A DNA stretch of 64,000 nt from Margaritifera margaritifera. Taxonomy: Eukaryota; Mollusca; Bivalvia; Unionida; Margaritiferidae. Position 1 is the stretch's first letter. The number at the start of each line of letters is the position of its first letter. The stretch covers positions 1,220,001 through 1,284,000 of the forward strand of contig JAQPZY010001186.1 in the NCBI GenBank assembly GCA_029931535.1. The letters are read 5' to 3'. The notes below the pieces were generated by a model. The model was not told the origin of the DNA and searched no databases. It was given only the letters and a program-made list of their open reading frames with translations. The position numbers were made by a program, and so were the translations under genes. Below are positions 50,319-61,739 of this stretch, piece after piece.

Positions 50319-50324
50319 AATAAA
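50319..50324 (+). promoter_or_regulatory. Candidate poly(A) signal AATAAA
   Basis: AATAAA about 1.24 kb after the stop of the secreted-protein gene. It is a plausible end for its transcript; there is no supporting T/G-rich element I would insist on. Confidence 0.35.
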
Positions 50325-50513
50325 TATACCAATCAACCAACCTGTTTCTCTTGCTGCTGGTACATGTTTATCCATTTACTTTCACGTTGATTTCCAAATG
50401 ACCATTTTTGATCGCCTTGAAACTTCTTTTTTTAAAAGAAATACTTAAAAGAGTTCAGTGATATTCCTGGAAGAACAAACCCAGAGTACCTGCACGAATT
50501 GGCAGTCACCGGT

Positions 50514-50514
50514 G

Positions 50515-50583
<69 letters not shown>

Positions 50584-50660
50584 ACTATCTATCTATCTGT
50601 CTGTCTATCTATCTGTCATTCTATCTATCTATTTATCTATCTGTCTGTCTGTCTATCTGC
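50514..50660. repeat. (ATCT)n tetranucleotide microsatellite
   Basis: Uninterrupted ATCT repeats to about 50580, then imperfect with GTCT variants. It yields the SIYL-repeat ORFs. Confidence 0.96.
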
Positions 50661-51370
50661 GTCTCATTGTCTATGAAAATGTTTTCCGCCAAATCTTTTA
50701 GTCTGGCTGCATATACACAAGGTTGATCTCTCTCTCTCAACTTGCACCTCTCGCAGCGGTATCACTGGACTCAATATCGCCAAAATGCCACACTGATAAT
50801 TATCACTATATAACATATACAAATTGTGGTAACTTTAAAATTTCTCATCCAATTTTCGTGTAATTTTCAAACTGAGAATTATTATCATTCTCAAACAGAG
50901 TTCTTTTCGTAATGGATGTTTTGATTTTTTAATAATTGTTATGCTAAAAGTAGGCATAGGAATCTATGCTCTGGCGAGTATCAATTGACGAACTCCTCAA
51001 ATCTGGGATAGCCAATTTTACTGATTAATATAGTATTTTCGATAACATCAAAGTTTTCACATGAAACGCCCACCACTTTTTTATGGAGTAATTTTTCGTT
51101 TATGGTGAAAATTTCATGAAAATTGGGTGAAAGATACCGAGCTTATGACAGTTTGAATTTGGACATGTTATATTGTAAAACTGGTACATGTGACAGTTCT
51201 ATAGTCAGACAAGCGTAGTACTCCATATATCATTACGTAATAAATCACACGTTGCCTTGCTGGAGAGTGGGCATTGGTCCATTACATTTTCGAAAAACGA
51301 TTAATTGAGAGCTGGTGGTAGGTAGGTGGAGCCTGTCGATTCGTCAGTTTAATGCATGGGTAGAAAGACA
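50661..51370. other. No feature recognised
   Basis: A+T-rich sequence without coding or repeat structure that I can name. Confidence 0.35.
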
Positions 51371-51456
51371 GTTGGCCTTGGTGGGTATTGAACCCGCGAC
51401 CCTTGTGTTACGAGTCCAACACTGTACCAGCTGAGCAACTGCAGCACCCCGGTACA
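51371..51456 (-). mobile_element. tRNA-like SINE head (minus strand)
   Basis: On the minus strand it reads 'ttgctcagctggtacagtgt' (A box), 'ggactcgtaacacaagg' (anticodon-arm-like with CGT) and 'gcgggttcaatacccacc' (B box). Terminal pairing to make an acceptor stem is poor, so it is a tRNA-derived repeat, not a tRNA gene. The ORF reading AAVAQLVQCWTRNTRVAGSI is the usual translation product of such SINE heads. Confidence 0.7.
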
Positions 51457-51783
51457 AAGACAGAACCTCAAATATACATTTCGCATTAATTTTAAATCCA
51501 CGGCAATTTATCCTTGGCAGGAAGTCATACCCTGATATAACGATGTGCACATAACTGCTTTAATTTTGATCATCATATGGTACAAGCTGTGTTTGTTTGT
51601 TTTTCACAAAGTTGATGATTGTGCAAATATTTCTGTCTAAGAGAATAGGATGCTTGGTCTTAACTGGTGTCGTGGAACCTTTTTCTATGCTGGGGCTTTA
51701 AATATTGGGAGGGGGGGCTCCTACCATTCTGCACCATGTACTTTCAAAATGTATAAATTTTATACGGACTTCTAACAAAAATA

Positions 51784-51928
<145 letters not shown>

Positions 51929-52157
51929 TACAAATAAGTTAATCTTTTATATTTTCCATTACATTATTTCTACAATCTTTACAGCAATAATATATGCCAC
52001 ATTTGGTTCTATTATCCTTGTCAAAATCTAACCATTTAAATTTATTTTCTTGACATAATTTACAAAATTAAAAACTGGTAAAATTTGACTGTTTTCTATT
52101 TTATATAGGTAATTTAATGATGATATTCTTTAACAGTACAGTGTTTTAATTGAATCT

Positions 52158-52556
52158 TCTTTAGCTTTTATTCATCTTATCCATCTTAGCTGTTATTCAT
52201 CTTAGCTATGTTAGCTGTTATTCTTCTTAGCTATGTTAGCTGTTATTCATCTTATCCATTTTAGCTGTTATTCTTCTTAGCTATGTTAGCTGTTATTCTT
52301 CTTAGGTATGTTACCTGTTATTCTTCATAGATTTGTTAGCTGTCATTCTTCTTACTCATCTTAGCTGTTATTCTTCTTAGCTATGTTAGCTGTTGTTCAT
52401 CTTATCCATCTTAGCTGTTATTCTTGTTAGCTATGTTAGCTGTTATTCTTCTTAGCCATGTTAGCTTTCATTTTTTTTAGCCATGTTAGCTGTTATTCTT
52501 TTTAGACATCTTAGCTTTTTGTTTTCTTCTTAGCCGTGTTCGCCTTAATTCTTTAT
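52158..52556. repeat. Minisatellite of about 25 bp, degenerate
   Basis: The unit is ttagctgttattcttcttag plus ctatg, with variants (catcttatcc, gttagctatg). About 15 copies. Confidence 0.9.
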
Positions 52557-52640
52557 TCTTTTATTAAAAACGTTTTGAGTGAAAGTAATTTATATAGATT
52601 TGGATATTGGACCAGTGATGGACCAGTAATGTCTTGTCTT

Positions 52641-52710
52641 TGTGTTATCTAGTGACTATGTTATCTAGTGACTGTGTTATCTAGTGACTGTGTTATCTAG
52701 TGACTATGTT
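52641..52710. repeat. 17-bp tandem repeat, 4 copies
   Basis: Unit tgttatctagtgactatg/tgtgttatctagtgact. Confidence 0.9.
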
Positions 52711-53077
52711 TGGGTACCAAATGATATACCAAACGAAGTAAGTTCTAGTTATATTTTTTTAACGCGGATTTTTGTTGTAAAATGACAAAGGATTCTTCGT
52801 CTATTTCAGTAATAAGAATTTCCAGATTCTCCAAAATGAAGTTGTTTCTAATAAGAATTCAATCGAAGATATAATGAAGAGAAATTGGTACATCATAATG
52901 AAAAGCTTGGTTGCTTCATAAACACAGGACAAAATAGAAGGTTTTGTCAGTAAAGTTCCCAACTTTGTGAATTATGTTCTGAATTGTATACAGTTATCTT
53001 TTCAATTCATTCAAATCCTTTACTCTTTCCATTTTTGATGTAGAATTCTTTGTAGAATCGAAACTGATTCTTCCTTT

Positions 53078-53081
<4 letters not shown>

Positions 53082-53133
<52 letters not shown>
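53082..53133. repeat. (GT)n microsatellite
   Basis: Uninterrupted GT run of about 52 bp. Confidence 0.96.
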
Positions 53134-53134
<1 letters not shown>

Positions 53135-53297
53135 TTTAATTTTTCTTTCGCAGTAGAGAAAATCAAATTGCATGTAACTGACACACAATGGAAACACCTC
53201 TGTGCCACACAGATCAATGCGTACGATATTAACCTCATCTTGTCATAACATAAAAGTTATCTATTTATATCTATCTCCTTTCATACCTAAGAAGGAT

Positions 53298-53361
53298 GTC
53301 TTCATTTACGTCCGTTAATGTCTTCATATACGTCCGTTAATGACTTCATATACGTCCGTGC
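53298..53361. repeat. 21-22-bp tandem repeat, 3 copies
   Basis: Unit gtcttcatatacgtccgttaat. Confidence 0.9.
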
Positions 53362-53649
53362 CTTAAAAAATGAAATTGTACTAACACCAGATGATTATTT
53401 ATATTTTTTGTTCAAGTTAGTAAAGTCTTACTTGATACCATCTTAAAAGTTATCCCTATTTGAAGAAAAACAATGATTTGAACTATAAGTACAGAAAGAA
53501 TTGAAAACTATTTTTTTGGGGGCATTTTGTTTCTACTACAGAACAATATAATTTTTTATTATTATTGTTTTTTTTTTGGAGGGGGGGGGTGTACAATATA
53601 AGCAATAAATAAAGAAAATTCCATAGAAACAGAACATTATGATAGAAAC

Positions 53650-54530
53650 AGACTTACAAAATATTTTCTCTAATGTTAAACAACCTGGAGTAGATTCGGT
53701 TGTCTATAAAAAAAAATACAACAGCTATTAAAAGACAAAGGACATAAAATGAGTTTATATGAAATTTATGTAAAAAAATTATTAGAAAAACAACCAAGTT
53801 ATTCAGTTAAAAAAAACGTTGTACTAAAACAAAGAAAAGCCTATACAGTGATACCAAATGGTATTAATTATATGTGGGGTGGTGATTTAACAGTTGTGAG
53901 TAATTTAAAAGAATATAAGGATCATTAAAAATTTGTATTAGTTATTATAGACGATTTTTCACTTAAATCTTTTTAAAAAAATAAATAATCTACTAACGTT
54001 ATTGATGCATTTAATGTTTGTTTTTGAACAAAATGATAATATAGCGCTTAAAATATTACATACTGATCGAGGTAAGAATCACTTTTTTCAATATTTGTAA
54101 AAAGGAATACATTTTTTATATCGGTAGTCTTAGTGATTACAAAACGGCATTTTCTGAACGATATTTTATTACTTTAGAAACTTTACTCTGAAGATAACAA
54201 ACCTTTTAATGTATTACAATATTGTGTTCAAACTTATTACAGTGCATCTCATTCTAGCTTGTCCGGTTATACACGTAATAAAATTGATGAAGATAAACAA
54301 TATTTAATTTGGAAGAATATTAGGAGCCACTTGCAAATGAAAATTAAAAATATCAAGTAAAAATAATTTTCTTTTTTATTTCAAATTGGGCTTCATGTTC
54401 GTTTAAGTTCAGAAAAAAATAACTTTTCAAACAGATTACGAAAAAAAATATTTCTTATCAGAATCAGAAATGGTAGAAAAGTATAAAATTAAAGATTACT
54501 CCAGTGATTCAATACCTGGTGCTCTCTATG
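53650..54530 (+). pseudogene. Polinton-type integrase, broken (element 2)
   Basis: An rve-fold DDE integrase relic. The codons of the three acids can be located: Asp at 53884 (in MWGGDLTVV), Asp at 54065 (in LHTDRGKN) and Glu at 54154 (in SERYF). A FVLVIIDDFS strand lies near 53932, and a SLSGYTRNKID segment near 54260. Breaks include TAA at 53926-53928, TAA near 53974 and frameshifts before 54060 and near 54170. The distance between the second Asp and the Glu (about 30 codons) is a little short, which suggests a small deletion. I see no clear chromodomain, unlike element 1. Confidence 0.8.
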
Positions 54531-54547
54531 AATTTGAAATGCTAATG

Positions 54548-54548
<1 letters not shown>

Positions 54549-54620
<72 letters not shown>
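54549..54620. repeat. (TA)n microsatellite
   Basis: Uninterrupted TA run of about 72 bp directly after the integrase relic. Confidence 0.96.
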
Positions 54621-54624
<4 letters not shown>

Positions 54625-55639
54625 AGAGATCCCACAGTTACTTAGAAAGAGAAAGAATTATGATAACAACATTTACAAAAGGAAATAAAGAAGCACATTA
54701 GTGCATTGGTTAGGTTAGTCAAAAACAATTGATAGATGGAGCGATGCATCCGCCATCGAATCTACTTCAGAATCATCATTAGCTTCATCAATAGCAATGT
54801 CGTAAAAAAAACAATGTCCGTAGTTCTGACATACATTCTACTGTTTCCATTTCTTCTAATCCTCATAGCTTTCCCAAATCGAATGAATAAGTATGTTCAA
54901 CATTTAAAATATTAAGAAATATTATTTATAATTATTTATATTTTATAATCAAATAATTTTAATGTAAAAGAAAACAATTGATAGAATACATCTCTAATTT
55001 TTGCCTGCCATGGTTATTATTATGATTCTTATTTTTATTTTTGTAGCTTTTCTTTTTAAAAAAAAGTATCAGTGCATGTTGGATTTGTTAATTGTATTCT
55101 CAGTATGGTGAATTCAAGTTTAAATGGCCCTGAAAATTGAAAACCTTTTCCTAAAATTGATGCAGAAATTTTTCAGTTCGATTGAATTCTGAGTTACCGT
55201 AGATTGTTGTCACAGAGAATTGGCAAGTTTATTTAATCGCTTGTATGATTTTTAAAAAAATACCTCCGATAATATTATTGTAGAAATATTTTGTAATTTA
55301 GTTCATTTTAAATACAATCCTCATTAGAAAAACAATTTTAGTACAAGGTTATTATATTTCACATAATTTTGGGTTTAAACCAGTTAAAAAAAAATTTACT
55401 CTCATTGAATTTAAACTTAGTTTACAATCTTTGATCATAGGATTAAATTTATCTACAGTTTTATATGACGCGCAAATAGGCCTACATTTAGAACTTTAAA
55501 AAAACAACCGAATGTCACCATTTAATACAGAACGTCCCGCAATTATTCCAGATCAACCTGATATATGGAAATCGGAATTACTTTTAGGTCAAGGAAATAA
55601 TTCTTTAATTCAAACTATCACAGACTGACAATAATCAAC
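54621..55639 (+). other. Polinton 2 interior, unassigned
   Basis: Short + strand open segments (around 55090-55500 and 55510-55627) look like decayed coding sequence in broken frames. I cannot assign a family. Confidence 0.35.
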
Positions 55640-55905
55640 TTTGAAGAAGAAAAAAAAAGAAAATATAAAAAGAAAAGGCTGCAAAAGAAAAAAGAATGTA
55701 TGTGGGTGTCTTAATAAAAAATGATTTCATTTTAAAGGATCAAAACTGAATAATAAAAGAACAAGAACAATACCTATCAAAAGGGGTCGTCCTTTTAAAA
55801 AAGTTAAATCTTCTAGTGAAAGGAAAAGATACCAGAAAATCTAGAAAAGGACAAAAATTAAAACAAAGATTAAAGGAAGAAAATAAAGGAATATGAAAAC
55901 ATAAA
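55640..55905 (+). pseudogene. Lys/Arg-rich ORF relic of Polinton 2
   Basis: A run of very basic + strand segments (Lys/Arg-rich with GRPFKK near 55788) with stops between them, just upstream of the capsid relic. Small basic, DNA-condensing-like proteins occur near capsid genes in adenovirus-like and Polinton elements, but this assignment is inference only. Confidence 0.3.
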
Positions 55906-56217
55906 AAAAAAATATTTCCATATTTCTGGTATTGAAATGAATATGAATATGATAATTTGTTTGTTTCCTAATAATCAATACATTCCTCCGCATTTAACCA
56001 GATTAAATTTAACCTTCAACTTCTAAAAAATAATGGTCGTCTTTCCTAATTTTACTAACTCAGATGCTAAATAAAGAAATCCTGTAGTAGGACCAGTCAG
56101 TAATCTCTTTCATTCACGGATAACACAAGTATACGCTTATTTTAAAAATACCTTGATTTCAAGTCATAACGATCTATATCATCATGAAGAGCATCTCAAT
56201 AACATGATTTAAATGCT

Positions 56218-59200
56218 GCTGATACCTGTTTAGCCATTGATGATTATAGTAGTGGACACACTGTTGATACCTGTCTAGCCATTGATGATTATAGTAGTGG
56301 ACATACTGTTGATACCTGTCTAGCCATTGAAGATGATAGTAATGGACACACTGTTGATACCTGTCTAGCCATTGATGATTAAAGTAATGGACACACTGTT
56401 GATACCTGTCTAGCCATTGATGATTATAGTAGTGGACATACTGTTGATACCTGTCTAGCCATTGAAGATGATAGTAATGGACACACTGTTGATACCTGTC
56501 TAGCCATTGATGATTATAGTAACGGACACACTGTTGATACCTGTCTAGTCATTGATGATGATAGTAGTGGACATACTGTTAATACCTGTCTAGTCATTGA
56601 TGATGATAGTAATGGACATACTGTTGATAGCTGTCTAGCCATTGATGATGATAGTAATGGACATACTGTTGATACCTCTCTAGCCATTGATGATGATAGT
56701 AGTGGACACACTGTTGATACCTGTTTAGCCATTGATGATGATAGTAATGGACATACTGTTGATACCTGTCTAGCCATTGATGATTATAGTAGTGGACACA
56801 CTGTTGATACCTGTCTAGCCATTGATGATGATAGTAATGGACATACTGTTGATACCTGTCTAGCCATTGATGATTATAGTAGTGGACACACTGTTGATAC
56901 CTGTCTAGCCATTGATGATGATAGTAATGGACATACTGTTGATACCTGTCTAGCCATTGATGATGATAGTAGTGGACACACTGTTGATACCTGTTTAGCC
57001 ATTGATGATTATAGTAATGGACATACTGTTGATACCTGTCTAGCCATTGATGATGATAGTAATGGACATACTGTTGATACCTGTCTAGCCATTGTTGATG
57101 ATAGTAATGGACATACTGTTGATACCTGTCTAGCCATTGATGATGATAGTAACGGACATACTTTTGATACCTGTCTAGCCATTGATGATGATAGTAACGG
57201 ACATACTTTTGATACCTGTCTAGCCATTGATGATGATAGTAATGGACATACTGTTGATACCTGTCTAGCCATTGAAGATGATAGTAATGGACACACTGTT
57301 GATACCTGTCTAGCCATTGATGATTATAGTAACGGACACACTGTTGATACCTGTCTAGTCATTGATGATGATAGTAGTGGACATACTGTTAATACCTGTC
57401 TAGTCATTGATGATGATAGTAATGGACATACTGTTGATACCTGTCTAGCCATTGATGATGATAGTAATGGACATACTGTTGATACCTGTCTAGCCATTGA
57501 TGATGATAGTAATGGACATACTGTTGATACCTGTCTAGCCATTGATGATGATAGTAATGGACATACTGTTGATACCTGTCTAGCCATTGATGATGATAGT
57601 AATGGACACACTGTTGATACCTGTCTAGCCATTGATGATTATAGTAACGGACACACTGTTGATACCTGTCTAGTCATTGATGATGATAGTAGTGGACATA
57701 CTGTTGATACCTGTCTAGTCATTGATGATGATAGTAACGGACATACTGTTGATACCTGTCTAGCCATTGATGATGATAGTAATGGACATACTTTTGATAC
57801 CTGTCTAACCATTGATGATGATAGTAATGGACATACTGTTGATACCTGTCTAGCCATTGATGATGATAGTAATGGACATACTGTTGATACCTGTCTAGCC
57901 ATTGATGATGATAGTAATGGACATACTTTTGATACCTGTCTAGCCATTGATGATGATAGTAATGGACATACTGTTGATACCTGTCTAGCCATTGATGATG
58001 ATAGTAATGGACATACTGTTGATACCTGTCTAGCCATTGATGATGATAGTAATGGACATACTGTTGATACCTGTCTAGCCATTGATGATTATAGTAGTGG
58101 ACACACTGTTGATACCTGTCTAGCCATTGATGATGATAGTAATGGACATACTGTTGATACCTGTCTAGCCATTGATGATTATAGTAGTGGACACACTGTT
58201 GATACCTGTCTAGCCATTGATGATGATAGTAATGGACATACTGTTGATACCTGTCTAGCCATTGATGATGATAGTAGTGGACACACTGTTGATACCTGTT
58301 TAGCCATTGATGATTATAGTAATGGACATACTGTTGATACCTGTCTAGCCATTGATGATGATAGTAATGGACATACTGTTGATACCTGTCTAGCCATTGT
58401 TGATGATAGTAATGGACATACTGTTGATACCTGTCTAGCCATTGATGATGATAGTAACGGACATACATTTGATACCTGTCTAGCCATTGATGATGATAGT
58501 AACGGACATACTTTTGATACCTGTCTAGCCATTGATGATGATAGTAATGGACATACTGTTGATACCTGTCTAGCCATTGAAGATGATAGTAATGGACACA
58601 CTGTTGATACCTGTCTAGCCATTGATGATTATAGTAACGGACACACTGTTGATACCTGTCTAGTCATTGATGATGATAGTAGTGGACATACTGTTAATAC
58701 CTGTCTAGTCATTGATGATGATAGTAATGGACATACTGTTGATACCTGTCTAGCCATTGATGATGATAGTAATGGACATACTGTTGATACCTGTCTAGCC
58801 ATTGATGATGATAGTAATGGACATACTGTTGATACCTGTCTAGCCATTGATGATGATAGTAATGGACATACTGTTGATACCTGTCTAGCCATTGATGATG
58901 ATAGTAATGGACACACTGTTGATACCTGTCTAGCCATTGATGATTATAGTAACGGACACACTGTTGATACCTGTCTAGTCATTGATGATGATAGTAGTGG
59001 ACATACTGTTGATACCTGTCTAGTCATTGATGATGATAGTAACGGACATACTGTTGATACCTGTCTAGCCATTGATGATGATAGTAATGGACATACTTTT
59101 GATACCTGTCTAACCATTGATGATGATAGTAATGGACATACTGTTGATACCTGTCTAGCCATTGATGATGATAGTAATGGACATACTGTTGATACCTGTC

Positions 59201-59637
59201 TAGCCATTGATGATGATAGTAATGGACATACTTTTGATACCTGTCTAGCCATTGATGATGATAGTAATGGACATACTGTTGATACCTGTCTAGCCATTGA
59301 TGATGATAGTAATGGACATACTGTTGATACCTGTCTAGCCATTGATGATGATAGTAATGGACATACTGTTGATACCTGTCTAGCCATTGATGATGATAGT
59401 AATGGACATACTGTTGATACCTGTCTAGCCATTGATGATGATAGTAATGGACATACTGTTGATACCTGTCTAGCCATTGATGATGATAGTAATGGACATA
59501 CTGTTGATACCTGTCTAGCCATTGATGATGATAGTAATGGACATACTGTTGATACCTGTCTAGCCATTGATGATTATAGCAGTGGACATACTGTTGATAC
59601 CTGTCTAGCCATTGATGATGATTGTAATGGACATACT
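56218..59637 (+). repeat. 45-bp minisatellite, about 76 units, open in frame
   Basis: Unit gttgatacctgtctagccat plus tgatgatgatagtaatgg plus acatact. Every unit is exactly 45 bp, since register is kept from 56221 to 59461 (72 units) without a single indel. In the + frame each unit codes for VDTCLAIDDDSNGHT or point variants. After one stop (TAA 56380-56382) this frame stays open from 56383 to 59715 (1,111 codons), with no in-frame ATG. The minus-strand MARQVSTVCPLLSSS frame is repeatedly stopped wherever GAT is changed to TAT. A block of 29 units (1,305 bp) is itself duplicated, with 56780-58080 recurring from 58085. Confidence 0.93.
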
Positions 59638-59718
59638 GATACGGATTTGAATGGTAGTAATAATGAATTTTGTGGAAGATCGATTTATCTACACAAAGAA
59701 CAATATCATATTATCTGA

Positions 59719-59930
59719 ATTTCTCTATCAAGATATTTTTGCTATGCAAAAATTATGATAAATGGATATTTGATGAAAACTTTATTATATCGAGAAATAT
59801 TGTTTTGTAAACAAAAGCAGGAAATACTGAAAATTACAAGGTCAACACTAATGATCGAAAACTGTCAATAACCAGAATCAATATTGATCAAAGTTTATTT
59901 ATAGATTAACAATCTTTGTTACAAACTGGA
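59719..59930 (+). other. Capsid relic spacer without readable frame
   Basis: Multiple stops in all + frames. It is included in the capsid pseudogene because conserved segments flank it. Confidence 0.4.
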
Positions 59931-60519
59931 GCTCACATGAAATATCCAATCACTTCCTAATCTTTTAATACTAAAATATTTTATGGACCTTCCAGTTCAA
60001 CATGTGACAATAATATAAATAATCTTATACCCCTATGTTATATTTCTTTTTTGTTGGACAAGATGATTTCAGTGGAATTTATCACGAAAAACCCTTTTGT
60101 TTTCTACATTTATCTATTGTACCATTGAATGTCTATGTAAATGAACCATTGGTTGATGATAACCCTTTCAAGCCGGATTTTTCAAAAAGAACAGAATAAC
60201 TTAAATTAAAATTAAAAGAATTGCCAGGAAAATGTAATCTTTACTGATGTTATGAAACTATTACAGGCAAATAAATAATATCACACAACATCCTCACAGT
60301 TTAGAGCTTAAGTATTTTTATCCAATAGCAACAACGATTATTCTTTATTTAAAACTGGAACTGTCTCATCGCAAGTACAGTCTGCGTTAGCTTATTCTTC
60401 AACAGTCTGTTGCTTAGTGACATACGAAGGTTCGGCAGTTGTAAAAATAGATAAACACAGGGGAGTTAAATTATTACAAATTGTGTGAAACAAAATAATG
60501 TGGGGCGGGAAAGAGAAAA

Positions 60520-60895
60520 ATGGACAATTCAGAATTAGAATGTGCCATTCGACAAAGCCTTTATTTACACAAATTAAATCCGTGGATTTGTCGACTGAAA
60601 GATTTGTTAGCACTTGAAAAATAAGACAACCAAACAGCATATATTATTAATACAAAAAAGAATTGGATTGTCATTTATTATTCTCCAGAAAAATATCGAA
60701 TTTTTTGATAGTTTAGGAAATAACCTAATTGCTATAGTTCTCGAATATCATCATTTTTAAATAGATTTACAAAACAAACAAAACAAAATACTTTATAGTC
60801 CAAAACAACCAAGTGATATTTCCACTGCATGTGGACATCACATCTTGTACTATTTAACTCGAAAATGCAAATAAACTTCTTTCATTTTTTAATTG
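60520..60895 (+). pseudogene. Adenain-like cysteine protease, broken (element 2)
   Basis: Relic of the maturation protease of Polintons/adenoviruses (C5 class), which cuts capsid precursors. Visible are NWIVIYYSPEKYR from about 60661, FDSLGNN at 60704-60724, and the nucleophile segment STACGHHILYYL with the Cys codon at 60830-60832. The position just before the Trp, normally the catalytic His, reads Asn (60661-60663). Frameshifts lie between these blocks. Inactive. Confidence 0.78.
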
Positions 60896-60989
60896 TGAAT
60901 AGAGGTAATAAACGATAGAGATCAATTTATTTTCTAGCAAATCTCAAAGCAATTTTCTACTTTTTATCTTTAAATAATGTCCGTTATTA

Positions 60990-61680
60990 AAAATCAGTTT
61001 AAATTTTTAAGTTCATGTTGAGCTCTTTTATCAGGAAGCACCGTGTCTGGTAAAAAAACTAAATTGTACTTAATGTTTTCAAAATAAGCATTTAATGTTT
61101 CAAAAAGAACCTACTAAAATTGTTCATTGTTATATGTCAAGAACAATTTGACAAAATTTAAGCACGAGTAGATTTTTTTTCAAGAATTACCATAGTTAGG
61201 TCAAATCAATCAATTATTAACAATGCATTTAAATTCTGTATTAGTTTTAGACGATTTAATGGAAAAAGTTTCCGATTCTAAAGAATCGATTCATTTATTT
61301 ATTGTCAGTTATCATCATCTTTCCTAAAAGTAAATCACTTAGAACGAGCAGTTTAAACGTCAGTTATATCATATTAATTGCTTTCTTTGGATCCCAAACA
61401 TTTCCAATGAAAGAGCAACTTCTTGTAGAAACTTTTGAAAAGATAAAAAAAATACAATATTTGAATTAATTAATAATGATTTTACATCCTCAAAATGATT
61501 TTCCTTTTCAGTCATGTACCAATCTCTCTCTTTTAACGCAAAAATGATAATTACATTTATTTACATTGTAGATGAATACATTTTGGAAACATTATTTCTA
61601 TGATATAAATTATTAGCAAGAAACAAAAGAAATTAGAGAAAATTTAAAATCTGCTTTGCATATGTTTCTAAAAGACTTAT
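60990..61680 (+). pseudogene. A32/FtsK-like packaging ATPase, broken (element 2)
   Basis: Relic of the genome-packaging ATPase. A Walker A loop is seen as LSGSTVSGKKTKL near 61028-61065, where an extra Lys codon in an A run distorts the loop. A Walker B strand LVLDDLM lies at 61241-61261 (Asp pair at 61250-61255). A following Ser/His-rich helix (YHH) and an EQLLVETFEKIKK-like segment near 61415-61455 match the order expected for the family. Stops interrupt it. Confidence 0.75.
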
Positions 61681-61713
61681 CTTAGTTTTTTTTTTTTTTT
61701 CTTTCTTTTTTTT

Positions 61714-61739
61714 GGGGGGTGGGGGTGGGTGGGGGTGGG
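61714..61739 (+). other. Potential G-quadruplex
   Basis: Five G runs (6, 5, 3, 5, 3) separated by single T, directly after a T-rich tract. This fits the G3+N1 pattern of a very stable parallel quadruplex on the + strand. Confidence 0.75.

Larger units (their letters stand above)
49078..50345 (+). other. Presumed 3' UTR of the secreted-protein gene
   Basis: The region holds the 20-bp minisatellite (49421-50027) and a candidate poly(A) signal at 50319. At 49252-49320, 'tacagtggaacttaagatat' then 'ccgaactcg' resembles a pogo-like transposon end. Confidence 0.45.
56080..60475 (+). pseudogene. Hexon-like major capsid protein, broken, with internal minisatellite
   Basis: Relic of a double-jelly-roll (hexon-type) capsid protein of the Polinton class. 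Recognisable pieces are: an N-terminal jelly-roll part near 56130-56215; a segment right after the minisatellite (59659-59715); AHMKYPITS near 59932; NVYVNEPLVDDNPFKPDFSK near 60131-60192; and a C-terminal VVKIDKHRGV near 60436-60465. Stops (for example TGA at 59716-59718) and frameshifts separate them. Between the first two pieces lies a 3.4-kb array of 45-bp units that reads in one + strand frame into the following capsid segment. It cannot make a working capsid protein. Confidence 0.7.
53650..61690 (+). mobile_element. Polinton/Maverick-type element 2, decayed (ends not found)
   Basis: Broken pieces of an integrase, a hexon-like major capsid protein, an adenain-like protease and an A32/FtsK-like packaging ATPase all lie on the + strand in this order. 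Together they define a Polinton-like element. Every gene carries stops and frameshifts, and no polymerase is visible. I found no inverted terminal repeats or target duplication, so the limits given are those of recognisable coding relics. Its integrase differs from that of element 1 and its ends do not match, so the two are separate insertions, not one element split in two. Confidence 0.82.

Noticed and set aside
51371..51456. Minus-strand tRNA gene
   Set aside because: tRNA-like boxes are present but acceptor pairing is poor and no clean 3' end is seen. A SINE head is more likely.
56514..59567. Repeated minus-strand ORFs coding MARQVSTVCPLLSSS and a 249-codon Tyr/His-rich ORF
   Set aside because: They are antisense frames of the 45-bp array. 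The first is stopped wherever GAT becomes TAT, while the + frame is not. Capsid relics on the + strand fix the likely coding orientation.
56218..59637. CRISPR-like array
   Set aside because: The units are contiguous 45-bp tandem copies with no unique spacers, in a eukaryotic context.
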